Assembly (NCBI GenBank): GCA_900754255.1
Contig: CAAECI010000087.1
Span: 1 to 12,718 of the forward strand
DNA: 12,718 nucleotides
From: an uncultured Succinivibrio sp.
GTDB taxonomy: Bacteria > Pseudomonadota > Gammaproteobacteria > Enterobacterales > Succinivibrionaceae
Direction: 5' to 3'
Shown one piece after another: positions 1 to 6,555 of the stretch. Position 1 is the stretch's first letter, and each line of letters starts with the position of its first letter. The translations under genes were made by a program, and so were the position numbers. The notes beneath the pieces were generated by a model that was given only the letters and a program-made list of their open reading frames with translations, ran no database searches and had not been told where the DNA came from.

Positions 1-42
1 AGCAAATGCAGTGTTAGACCGCATGTTTTTAGTATTTAACAG

Positions 43-75
43 GACTTTCCTGACTTCTTTTGAAGTGGGAAAGTC
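43..75. repeat. Strong imperfect hairpin of unknown role
   Basis: GACTTTCC (43-50) pairs with GGAAAGTC (68-75). Inside it ACTTC (53-57) pairs with GAAGT (62-66) around a TTTT loop, with only a small asymmetric internal bulge between the two stems. No T-run follows on either strand, so it is not a standard intrinsic terminator. It could be a transcript 3' end for a gene to the left, a dispersed palindromic repeat, or part of a small RNA. Confidence 0.55.
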
Positions 76-235
76 GAGTTTGATATTGAAAATAAAGATC
101 TTGTCTTGCTATTGTTTCAATTATTTGCGGGCGAAATTTTGATCTCGTAAATAAACAAGATGATTTATAACAACGAAGTATTTTTGAACTAAGCTCTCGG
201 CACGGAGATACGTTCCGTGTTGATGGGTGTGGCTT

Positions 236-275
236 TCAAGAAAAAGACTCCGATCCGATGAGGACCGAAGTCTTT
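236..275 (-). terminator. Intrinsic terminator of the M20-metNIQ operon
   Basis: Read on the minus strand, AAAGACT (275-269) pairs with AGTCTTT (249-243). The stem continues inward through a CG pair and a TCC/GGA pair with single mismatches, around a small loop. It is followed immediately by a T-rich tail (TTTTTCTT on the minus strand). It begins 30 bases past the stop codon of the binding-protein gene, which is where the operon transcript should end. The plus-strand direction has only three T after the stem and would be weak. Confidence 0.8.
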
Positions 276-305
276 ACGCATTTAGGCTTGGTCTAAACTC
301 GCGGC

Positions 306-1127
306 TTATTTTTTATATTCCGGCACGTACCAGAGTCCGTCATTGTTCTTATCCATATAGGCCTTAAATTCGTCGGACTGATATGCCTTGACGATATCCT
401 GAGCCCATACGCTGTCCTTGTCTTTTTCCTGAGTTACGAGCTGTAACAAAAGATGCGGCAATATGGTTTCGGTGGCCAGGGCGCTTTTAGGATCTACATG
501 TGAGTTGTAAACAATGGAGCCTGTGATCACTATGTAGTCAAAGTCGGTTGCTACGGAGGGAATTGTAAGGGACTTCATTTCCGTAAACTTCAGATCATGC
601 GGGTTTTCAATGATGTCCGCTTGAGTTACGCTGGAAATGTCCTTTGTCGGATCAAGCTTGATCCAACCTATTTTTTGCAAAATGGCATAGGCGCGGGAGG
701 TATTGGCCGCATCGTTGGGCACGGCTATGCTGTCGCCTTGCTCAACCTTTGAAAGATCATTTTTCTCTCCCGGATAGATGCCGGCGGGAACGGTGGGAAT
801 GGGGGTAAGTGCCGCCAAATGCCCGTCTTGGTTTTGGTTGAAGTTCTCCATATAGGCCGCGTGCTGTTCAACGTTGAAATCCACCTCGCCGTCGTTTAAG
901 GCCAGATCGGCCTGCAATAGATCGGAAAGATCTACGGCTTTAACGGTATAGCCCTCCTTTTCAAGGATGGGCTGAATACCGGTAATGAAGAGCTCGGAGT
1001 AAGGTCCCTGGGATTTTGAAAAGGTGAGAGTGGAATGATCCTTATCAAAGGCCTGAGCGGACGAAGTTGCGAAAGTTAAAGCCGCAGCTAAGGAAAGAGC
1101 GGTAAAACTTTTTACGAACTTGGACAT
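306..1127 (-). CDS. metQ: MetQ/NLPA-family ABC transporter substrate-binding protein, non-lipidated
   Basis: Periplasmic binding protein of the NLPA/MetQ family, last gene of the operon with its ATPase and permease. The 273-residue product shows family landmarks: a DFNVEQHAAYM segment (83-93) matching the usual D-x-N-x-x-QH-x-x-Y motif, VPNDAANTSRA (136-146), and DIIENPHDLKF (171-181). ATG at 1127 is chosen because AAAGGAG lies just upstream and it begins a clean signal peptide; an earlier in-frame start at 1187 lies inside metI and has no such support. The signal peptide ends SAQA before FDKD (about residue 26), a signal peptidase I site. The protein contains no cysteine, so the lipid anchor usual for MetQ is absent. 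By eye, the asparagine that contacts methionine in characterised MetQ is replaced in the DYIVITGSIVYN stretch (197-208), so the ligand may not be methionine. Family assignment is firm; substrate is not. Confidence 0.85.
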   Translation of the reverse strand: MSKFVKSFTALSLAAALTFATSSAQAFDKDHSTLTFSKSQGPYSELFITGIQPILEKEGYTVKAVDLSDLLQADLALNDGEVDFNVEQHAAYMENFNQNQDGHLAALTPIPTVPAGIYPGEKNDLSKVEQGDSIAVPNDAANTSRAYAILQKIGWIKLDPTKDISSVTQADIIENPHDLKFTEMKSLTIPSVATDFDYIVITGSIVYNSHVDPKSALATETILPHLLLQLVTQEKDKDSVWAQDIVKAYQSDEFKAYMDKNNDGLWYVPEYKK

Positions 1128-1149
1128 GATGTTCTCCTTTACTAAACCG

Positions 1150-1164
1150 TGATCTTTCTGATCA
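1150..1164 (-). other. Small hairpin in the metI-metQ gap
   Basis: TGATC (1150-1154) and GATCA (1160-1164) form a perfect 5-bp stem with a 5-base loop. It covers the metI stop codon and lies in the 34-bp gap before metQ. Binding-protein genes at operon ends are often expressed above the membrane genes, and a stem here could shape transcript processing. That role is inference, and a stem this short can arise by chance. Confidence 0.3.
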
Positions 1165-1836
1165 GCGGTTACGGGTTTTAAAAGCAAAATAATTGCCGAT
1201 TGATTGAATGATTTGCACGAAGACTATGAGTACTATCACGGTAAAGAGCATAAGCGGAAAATTCATACGCTCGTAACCGTAGGTCAGTGCTAAGTCGCCG
1301 ACGCCTCCGCCGCCTATGACACCGGCCATAGCGGTGGCTCCCAAAAGACCAATGGTGCCGGTGGTTACGGATAAAATAAGCGATCCGCGGGCCTCGGGCA
1401 GTAGAAAATGCCAAATGATCTGCCACACCGATGCGCCCATTGATTGAGCCGCTTCAATAATGCCGCGGTCAACCTCCAAAAATGAATTTTCAAAGAGGCG
1501 CGCCAGATAGGGGGCAATAAAAAGCGTAAGCGGTACCAAGGCTGCGGTGGTGCCGATCCTGGTGCCGACTAGCCATTTGGTAAAGGGCATGATGAATACC
1601 ATCAATATGATGAAGGGCACCGAGCGTACTATATTGATGAAGGTGTTGGTGCAGATAAAAATCCATCTGTTGCGCAATATGCCGTCCTTGTTGGTGAGCA
1701 CCAGCGCAAAGGCCAAAATGAGACCTGTAATCGAGCCTAAGAACAAAGCGGCGAAAAGCATGTACAGGGTCTGTCCTGCGCACTGCATCATCTGATCCGA
1801 GCTGATCCCCAGCTGCTTGAAAAATGCGTCCGTCAT
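1162..1836 (-). CDS. metI: MetI-type ABC transporter permease
   Basis: Inner-membrane permease (224 residues) of the methionine-uptake (MUT/NIL) ABC family, which forms the channel with the adjacent ATPase. The sequence is strongly hydrophobic with about five membrane spans. It carries the cytoplasmic coupling motif contacting the ATPase, EAAQSMGASVWQI (128-140) ending in LLPEA, followed by the glycine-rich MAGVIGGGGVGDLAL stretch (170-184) typical of MetI. Length matches the family (about 217 in E. coli). ATG at 1836 is chosen: it overlaps the metN stop as ATGA, with GGAGG about 10 bases upstream. A longer in-frame start at 1854 would begin before that Shine-Dalgarno and is unlikely. The overlap implies translational coupling with metN. 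The family is certain; methionine as the actual substrate is not. Confidence 0.9.
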   Translation of the reverse strand: MTDAFFKQLGISSDQMMQCAGQTLYMLFAALFLGSITGLILAFALVLTNKDGILRNRWIFICTNTFINIVRSVPFIILMVFIMPFTKWLVGTRIGTTAALVPLTLFIAPYLARLFENSFLEVDRGIIEAAQSMGASVWQIIWHFLLPEARGSLILSVTTGTIGLLGATAMAGVIGGGGVGDLALTYGYERMNFPLMLFTVIVLIVFVQIIQSIGNYFAFKTRNR

Positions 1837-2897
1837 ATTGCAAGTTCCTCCCATTTAATGCCGCGTGAATTTAGAAAATCAAGCACCCGTTGTACGTTTT
1901 GCGCCTCACCCTTGATCTGCATGATGATCACGGAGAGCACAACTCCCTGCAGCTCCGTTACGGAGGCAAACATCACGTTCGATTCAATATCAAAGCCGGT
2001 ATCTATCTGCCAGATCATGTTGTCGGAGAAGCTTTCGGCCTTAAGACGGAAGCGGATAAGCTTGTACGGCGCCGGATCCTTTTTTAAAGTGGTGATCACG
2101 CTTTGAGGAATTTGATCGGGGATCACCGACGAGACGAAGCGTTTAGCTATTTTGCTTTTGGGGGATGAGAAAACATCGAGCACGCTGCCGTATTCAACCA
2201 CTCGTCCCTGCTCCATGACGGCTACGTTGTCGCAAAGCTTGGTGATGACGTTGATCATGTGCGTCACAAAGAGAATGGTGACATGCATTTCTCGATTTAC
2301 GCGTTGCAGCAGCTTTAGGATCTGCTCCGTGGTATCAGGATCAAGGGCGGAGGTGGCTTCGTCGCAAAGCAGGATCTCAGGTGCGGTAGCAAGAGCTCTG
2401 GCTATGCCCACACGTTGCTTTTGACCTCCTGAGAGCTGTGAGGGCAGAGCCTCGGCGCGATCCTCAAGACCGACAAATCTCAAAAGCTCCGAAACTCGAT
2501 CCTTTATTTTTTCCTTGCTTTCATGATTGAGCACCAACGGCACGGCAATATTGTCAAAGACACTCTTGGATTCGAGCAGGTTAAATTGCTGAAAGATCAT
2601 GCCTATATTTTTACGCATGGAGCGTAAGGGAGCTCCCTTTAAGGAGGATATGTCCGTGCCCTTGACCGTAACCTTACCCTCGGTGGGGATCTCAAGGGCA
2701 TTAACCATGCGCATAAGCGTGGATTTTCCGGCTCCTGAAAAACCTATGATCCCGAAGATCTCACCTTTTTTAATTTCCAAGGATACGTTCTTGAGGGCCT
2801 CGACCGTACGTCCGTGCACCTTGAAGCTTTTGCCGAGATCCTCAAAACGTATCATCACCTCGGAGGATTTTTCGTTTTCTTTTGTCAATGCGGACAT
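1833..2897 (-). CDS. metN: MetN-type ABC transporter ATPase with NIL domain
   Basis: ATP-hydrolysing subunit (354 residues) of the importer. The nucleotide-binding domain (about 16-255) is complete: Walker A GFSGAGKST (52-60), Q-loop Q103, signature LSGGQ (155-159), Walker B ILLCDEAT (175-182) and H-loop H213. A C-terminal NIL/ACT-like domain follows (about 278-350, with LSVIIMQIKGE). In MetN this domain binds methionine in the cytoplasm and shuts transport off (trans-inhibition), so product feedback is likely here. The ATG at 2897 follows the amidohydrolase stop after a single base (TAA-A-ATG), indicating tight coupling; the Shine-Dalgarno is weak, consistent with re-initiation. An in-frame start at 2975 would overlap the upstream gene by 77 bases and its extra residues do not resemble MetN. 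The gene overlaps metI by 4 bp. Confidence 0.92.
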   Translation of the reverse strand: MSALTKENEKSSEVMIRFEDLGKSFKVHGRTVEALKNVSLEIKKGEIFGIIGFSGAGKSTLMRMVNALEIPTEGKVTVKGTDISSLKGAPLRSMRKNIGMIFQQFNLLESKSVFDNIAVPLVLNHESKEKIKDRVSELLRFVGLEDRAEALPSQLSGGQKQRVGIARALATAPEILLCDEATSALDPDTTEQILKLLQRVNREMHVTILFVTHMINVITKLCDNVAVMEQGRVVEYGSVLDVFSSPKSKIAKRFVSSVIPDQIPQSVITTLKKDPAPYKLIRFRLKAESFSDNMIWQIDTGFDIESNVMFASVTELQGVVLSVIIMQIKGEAQNVQRVLDFLNSRGIKWEELAI

Positions 2898-2898
2898 T

Positions 2899-4035
2899 TT
2901 ATTTTCCGTAATTTTCCAAATAATGAACGGCCAAATCAGCCATGAACCTTGCGGCAGGATACAGGGCCTTTTCATCGGCGGTGAAGCCGGGATTGTGATT
3001 GGGGAGCGAAGGGCCGCTGCCTATTTGCACGAATGCTCCTTTTATATGCTCTTCGTACAAGGCAAAATCCTCACCGCCTAAGGATGAAGGGGGCAGGGCC
3101 GTTTTAAAGCCGCATTTTTGCGCAAATTCGCGAGCAAAGTCCGTAAGATCTTTGTCGTTTTGCATGGGAGGTAAACCGAATACCCATATAAGCTCTACCG
3201 TAGCCCCGAAGAGCGCGGCCGTATTCTTTGCCACCTCCTCAAGGCGTCTTTTTACAAGCTCGCGACTTTGTACGGTCATGGTACGTATGGTTCCCTCGAG
3301 CACGGCCTTTTCTGGGATCACGTTCCAGGTATTGCCGGCCTCGAGGCGGGTAATGGAAAGTAAATTCGCATCGAAGGGATTGGAGTTGCGGCTTACTATG
3401 GTCTGTGCGGCCGTTACGAAGGTGGAGGCACAGACTAAGGTATCGATCCCAAGCTCGGGATGAGCGGCATGTGTTCCCTTACCCTTAAATACGATCTTAA
3501 AGCGATCAACGGCGGCATGAGTGGCGCCTTCCTTCAAAGCCAAAGTTCCAGGCGTAAAATTATTGATGGTATGTACGCCGTATATGGCCTCAACCCCGTC
3601 CAAGGCTCCGGATTTTATGATCTCCGCGGCCCCGCCCGGAGCTTCCTCGGCAGGCTGGAAGATCACTCTTACGCGTCCGTTCAGCTCGCTCTCGCGCTCC
3701 TTTAAAAATAAGGCGGCACCGAGCATGACAGAGGTGTGGAAATCATGGCCGCATGCATGCATAACGCCGCTGTTTACTGATTTATAGGGAAGAGAGGTTT
3801 CCTCCTGCACGGGCAGGGCGTCTATGTCACAGCGCAGAGCTACGCATCTGCCCTTGGAGCCAATTTCCGCTACGGCGCCCGTTTCAAGCTTTAAAGGCAG
3901 GATCTTGATCCCAGCTGCGGTGAGCTCCTTTTTAATAAGAGCGGTGGTTTCATATTCTTGGTAGGAAAGCTCGGGGTGGGCGTGAAGATAATGAAAATCT
4001 TCGCTGATCTTTGTTTTTATGCTTAAAGCGTCCAT
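2899..4035 (-). CDS. M20D-family metal-dependent amidohydrolase (N-acyl amino acid hydrolase-like)
   Basis: Cytoplasmic hydrolase of the M20D family (hippurate hydrolase, IAA-amino acid hydrolase, N-acetyl-diaminopimelate deacetylase), which removes acyl groups from N-acyl amino acids. All expected metal ligands are visible in the 378-residue product: C95 and H97 in HACGHD, E130/E131 in QPAEEAPGG, H155 in YGVHT and H347 in LPNHNPGF; GGEDF (320-324) is also typical. The dimerisation insert lies at about 176-290. There is no signal peptide. ATG at 4035 is used; a TTG two codons earlier (4041) is a real alternative because GAGG (4047-4050) sits 5 bases from TTG and 11 from ATG. It is the first gene of the operon, one base before metN, which suggests it acts on what the transporter brings in. 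The exact substrate cannot be read from sequence; dapL- or hippuricase-type roles remain possible. Confidence 0.88.
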   Translation of the reverse strand: MDALSIKTKISEDFHYLHAHPELSYQEYETTALIKKELTAAGIKILPLKLETGAVAEIGSKGRCVALRCDIDALPVQEETSLPYKSVNSGVMHACGHDFHTSVMLGAALFLKERESELNGRVRVIFQPAEEAPGGAAEIIKSGALDGVEAIYGVHTINNFTPGTLALKEGATHAAVDRFKIVFKGKGTHAAHPELGIDTLVCASTFVTAAQTIVSRNSNPFDANLLSITRLEAGNTWNVIPEKAVLEGTIRTMTVQSRELVKRRLEEVAKNTAALFGATVELIWVFGLPPMQNDKDLTDFAREFAQKCGFKTALPPSSLGGEDFALYEEHIKGAFVQIGSGPSLPNHNPGFTADEKALYPAARFMADLAVHYLENYGK

Positions 4036-4119
4036 GATCAATAATGCCTCGCTGGAATTTCTATCATGTTTATAGTTGCGATTTAAAGAGATTTCTTCCC
4101 TTTATCTTTAATGTTTTTT

Positions 4120-4148
4120 AATATTGCACCAAGTAATATATAAATCAA
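4120..4148 (-). promoter_or_regulatory. Candidate promoter of the M20-metNIQ operon
   Basis: On the minus strand TTGATT (4148-4143) is separated by 17 bases from AATATT (4125-4120), giving plausible -35 and -10 boxes about 85 bases upstream of the first start codon. The surroundings are AT-rich. No MetJ-type AGACGTCT box and no recognisable SAM riboswitch was seen between 4036 and 4275. Matches of this quality arise by chance in AT-rich DNA. Confidence 0.35.
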
Positions 4149-4225
4149 CTATTTTGTGATGAAGATCAAAAGAGCCTGTTTTATCGTGAATTTTCAGCAT
4201 AAACGTTCTGTACTTTGCTCCAAAA

Positions 4226-4255
4226 GTGATCAAAATGGAAAGCATGCTGTAGAAT
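4226..4255 (+). promoter_or_regulatory. Candidate promoter of the EamA-yigZ pair
   Basis: A GTGATC -35-like box (4226-4231) lies 18 bases before TAGAAT (4250-4255), a good -10 box with TG directly in front of it. The GTG start codon follows about 20 bases later, so the 5' leader would be very short, with the CGGAGG Shine-Dalgarno (4265-4270) inside it. The -35 match is weak. Confidence 0.4.
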
Positions 4256-4275
4256 AAGCGGAGTCGGAGGTTCCT

Positions 4276-5187
4276 GTGAACAATTCTTTATTAGGTCATT
4301 TCTGTGCCGTTTTTACCGTTTTCATCTGGGGCATCACCTTCGTGTCTTCAAAGGTGATACTCTCCGAGCTGACACCCGTCGAATTGCTTTTTGACCGTTT
4401 CGTGCTGGCATTTTTGGGCCTGACGCTCTTCATACGCTCCTTTAATTTGCTAAAGGGATTTAAATTAAACCTCATCTGTGCGGCGGCGGCTTTTTTCGGG
4501 ATCACCCTATATTTTTGTCTTGAAAACGGTGCTTTGACCTATGCTCCTGCGGCTAATGTCTGCCTCATCGTGTCCTCGGCACCGCTCTTTGTGGGCATAG
4601 TCGACAGCATAGCCGGCGGCGGGAGACTTAAAGCTAATTTCTGGATAGGTTTTATATTTGCCTTTTGCGGAGTGGCCTGTCTGTCGTGGAACTCCTTGAG
4701 TCTGCAATTAAATCCCTTAGGGGATCTCATGTCTCTTTTGGCGGCATTATCCTGGGCTTTTTATAATCTCTGTGTGAAAAAGATCTACGAAAGCGGAGTA
4801 GGTGCGGCCAAATGTACGCAGATCCTCATTTTTTACAGCATACTTTTGACTTTGCCTTTCTTTTTGTTCTCTCCGTATGAGCTGAAGGCCGAGGTTTTAT
4901 GTAAGCCCGTGATCTGGCCCAATCTGCTCTTTTTGGCGTTGGTATGCTCAAGTCTGGGCTTTGTTACCTGGAACGTTGCTTTAAAGTTTATAGGCGGCGT
5001 CAAAACCAATATTTATCTTTACGGTCAGCCTGCGATCACGGCTGTTTTTGCCTTTTTTTTCATCGACGAGCCTATAACCTTATACACCGCGGGGGGCATG
5101 ATCCTAATTACCTTAGGCTTAGTGATTTCGCAAAATTTCAAGCCCAGTCTGCTTTTTAAGGGCAAGAGGAAAGAACAGCATGGCTAA
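4276..5187 (+). CDS. EamA/DMT-family inner-membrane transporter
   Basis: Ten-span permease of the drug/metabolite transporter superfamily (303 residues, the usual length), made of two EamA repeats at about 8-140 and 150-290. The first begins with the typical WGITFVSSKVIL (18-29). The second ends in the characteristic YLYGQPAITAVFAFF and DEPITLY motifs, then a last hydrophobic span. Relatives export amino acids, purines or drugs, or import metabolites, and the substrate cannot be told from sequence. The start is GTG at 4276, decided by a strong CGGAGG at 4265-4270 five bases upstream; the next in-frame ATG would remove much of the first repeat. Its 3' end overlaps yigZ by 8 bp, so the two are co-transcribed and probably translationally coupled. 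It is divergent from the amidohydrolase-transporter operon and could serve a linked amino-acid role, which is only inference. Confidence 0.88.
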   Translation: MNNSLLGHFCAVFTVFIWGITFVSSKVILSELTPVELLFDRFVLAFLGLTLFIRSFNLLKGFKLNLICAAAAFFGITLYFCLENGALTYAPAANVCLIVSSAPLFVGIVDSIAGGGRLKANFWIGFIFAFCGVACLSWNSLSLQLNPLGDLMSLLAALSWAFYNLCVKKIYESGVGAAKCTQILIFYSILLTLPFFLFSPYELKAEVLCKPVIWPNLLFLALVCSSLGFVTWNVALKFIGGVKTNIYLYGQPAITAVFAFFFIDEPITLYTAGGMILITLGLVISQNFKPSLLFKGKRKEQHG

Positions 5188-5827
5188 AGCAATAGTTTCT
5201 AAGCCCGATTGCGGCTATCTTATTCCGAATTTAAAGGGCGATGCTATCCATCGTACCGAGCTTATAGTCAAAAAAAGCCGCTTCATCACCAGTATAGGGC
5301 ATTGTCGCGGAACGGATGCATGCAAGGCTTTTGTAAAAAAAATATCAGCGGAATTTGCCGATGCCAGGCATAATTGCTTTGCCTTTTGCGGAGGCAAACC
5401 CGGAGATTTGGGACATGCCGGTTGCTCAGACGACGGGGAGCCTTCAGGGACTGCGGGCAGGCCTATGCTCACGGTGTTATCTCATTGCGGAGCAGGAGAG
5501 ATAGCCTGTGTGATCACCCGCTATTTCGGGGGCATTCTGCTGGGTACGGGGGGCTTGGTGAAGGCCTATCAGGACGGGGTTAAGACGGCGCTTGAGACCC
5601 TCCCGTTAGCTCCCATGATCATAACGAAAACCGTGCATGCGGAGATCTCCCCGCGCTTTATCTCGCAGCTGCAAAAATTGCTCTCTGAGTGCGGAGGGGA
5701 AATAAAATCCGGAATTTACAATCAAAAGGCTGTTTTTGAGCTTGAGCTTCCTGAAAAGGAGAGCGCAACATTCTGCGCAAAACTACAGGATCTGTGTTCA
5801 GGAAGTGCGGTACTTAGGATAGAGTGA
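5180..5827 (+). CDS. yigZ: YigZ/IMPACT-family protein (UPF0029 with DUF1949)
   Basis: Soluble cytoplasmic protein (215 residues) related to E. coli YigZ and the N-terminal part of eukaryotic IMPACT, a regulator of the Gcn2 pathway. The bacterial role is poorly defined. The N-terminal IMPACT domain shows its signature blocks DARHNCFAF (61-69), SDDGEPSGTAGRPML (83-97) and VITRYFGG followed by LGTGGLVKAY (111-130). The C-terminal DUF1949 ferredoxin-like domain covers about 147-210. The ATG at 5180 lies inside the end of the EamA gene, with AGAGG about 9 bases upstream, so translation is probably coupled. An N-terminal extension of about 15 residues relative to E. coli YigZ is present. The stop lies 26 bases from that of the convergent mntP, with no terminator visible between them. 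Confidence 0.92.
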   Translation: MAKAIVSKPDCGYLIPNLKGDAIHRTELIVKKSRFITSIGHCRGTDACKAFVKKISAEFADARHNCFAFCGGKPGDLGHAGCSDDGEPSGTAGRPMLTVLSHCGAGEIACVITRYFGGILLGTGGLVKAYQDGVKTALETLPLAPMIITKTVHAEISPRFISQLQKLLSECGGEIKSGIYNQKAVFELELPEKESATFCAKLQDLCSGSAVLRIE

Positions 5828-5853
5828 TCCTTCTTTCTAAAACGACTAAGTAT

Positions 5854-6435
5854 TCACGCCAGGATCCCGTGCTCAATTAAGATCTTAATTCCTATAAGAA
5901 AAAGTATTGCCGCGCCTGCGACGTTCATGATCTTTTCAAGCTTATCCCATTTGGATAATACCGATGCTCCGTAGAAGCTTGCAAAGCTTAGGGCAAAGCA
6001 GGTGAGCCCGATCACCGTCGAGATGTAGAAGATTTGCGCCTCGATCATAGCCAGTGAAACGCCGACGGCAAGTGCATCAAGCGAGGTTGCCACCGCCAGT
6101 ATGAGAGCAGTAAGGAGTTTAATCCTTCCGTTGCATTCCTCATGCTTTTCCTCTTCCTTGGAAAAGGCTTCCTTCAGCATGTTGATGGATACGGCGCTCA
6201 GCAGAAAGAAGGCTACCCAATGATCATATTCTTGTATGAGTGTGAGCAGAGCTTGACCGCAAAAGAAACCGACGACGGGCATCATAAATTGGAAAAAGCC
6301 GAAGGATACGGCAAAAAGCCATGCATTATAGCGTCTTATTTCGCGGGAATAGTTTTTGGTTCCGTAGATAATCGAACATACTACGGCGTCGCAGGATAGC
6401 GCCAGTGCAAGCAGAAGAATTTCAAATATGATCAT
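5854..6435 (-). CDS. mntP: MntP-family manganese efflux pump
   Basis: Six-span inner-membrane protein (193 residues) of the MntP/YebN family, which exports Mn(II) and protects against manganese excess. The two family repeats are clear: LALALSCDA with D16 in the first span, and the matching AVATSLDALAVG with D120 in the fourth. A charged cytoplasmic loop with KEEEKHEEC (93-101) joins the halves, and it is rich in acidic and His/Cys residues that could meet metal. Length agrees with E. coli MntP (188). The start has no good Shine-Dalgarno (CCCGTCAC lies just upstream); the MIIFEILLLA start nonetheless gives the usual N-terminus. Many relatives are controlled by a manganese riboswitch or MntR; a structured repeat block lies upstream (6463-6539) but does not match the known riboswitch by eye. 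It runs in the same direction as the FliK-like gene, 120 bp downstream of it. Confidence 0.92.
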   Translation of the reverse strand: MIIFEILLLALALSCDAVVCSIIYGTKNYSREIRRYNAWLFAVSFGFFQFMMPVVGFFCGQALLTLIQEYDHWVAFFLLSAVSINMLKEAFSKEEEKHEECNGRIKLLTALILAVATSLDALAVGVSLAMIEAQIFYISTVIGLTCFALSFASFYGASVLSKWDKLEKIMNVAGAAILFLIGIKILIEHGILA

Positions 6436-6462
6436 GTGACGGGAAATGGGGCTATAACTAAT

Positions 6463-6539
6463 GCATTTTAGTAAAGCTTACAGTGCCGGTGCAGAATGAT
6501 ACTTCAAAACCGGCACGGCATTTTAGCACGATGTAAGCT
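6463..6539. repeat. Nested inverted repeats with a 9-bp direct repeat upstream of mntP
   Basis: AGCTTACA (6475-6482) pairs with TGTAAGCT (6532-6539). Directly inside, GTGCCGGT (6483-6490) pairs with ACCGGCAC (6509-6516), so the two 5' arms are contiguous and the two 3' arms are 15 bases apart. GCATTTTAG occurs twice in direct orientation (6463-6471 and 6518-6526); on the mntP sense strand this is CTAAAATGC, containing a TAAAAT that resembles a -10 box. The block fills most of the gap between the FliK-like stop and mntP. It could be a leader RNA, an operator pair or a weak terminator. No strong T-run follows on either strand. Confidence 0.6.
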
Positions 6540-6555
6540 ACTAATTAATTCCGGT

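Larger units (their letters stand above)
1..305. other. Non-coding left flank
   Basis: No convincing gene is seen here on either strand: there is no start with a ribosome binding site followed by a sustained frame. It holds a strong hairpin at 43-75, a smaller perfect one (CACGGA/TCCGTG, 201-219, 7-base loop) and the terminator of the minus-strand transporter operon at 236-275. The left part is AT-rich. No tRNA-like cloverleaf or T-arm motif was recognised. Confidence 0.6.

Noticed and set aside
3745..3770. Alternating GCATGCATGCAT palindrome
   Set aside because: It lies within the amidohydrolase coding sequence, at the codons of the MHACGHD metal-binding motif, and is explained by that.
4036..4275. 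MetJ operator or SAM riboswitch for the metNIQ-type operon
   Set aside because: No AGACGTCT-like tandem boxes and no S-box-like conserved core were seen on either strand.
6436..6555. yybP-ykoY manganese riboswitch upstream of mntP
   Set aside because: The stems found do not carry the conserved internal-loop sequences I would expect; a covariance search would be needed to revive it.
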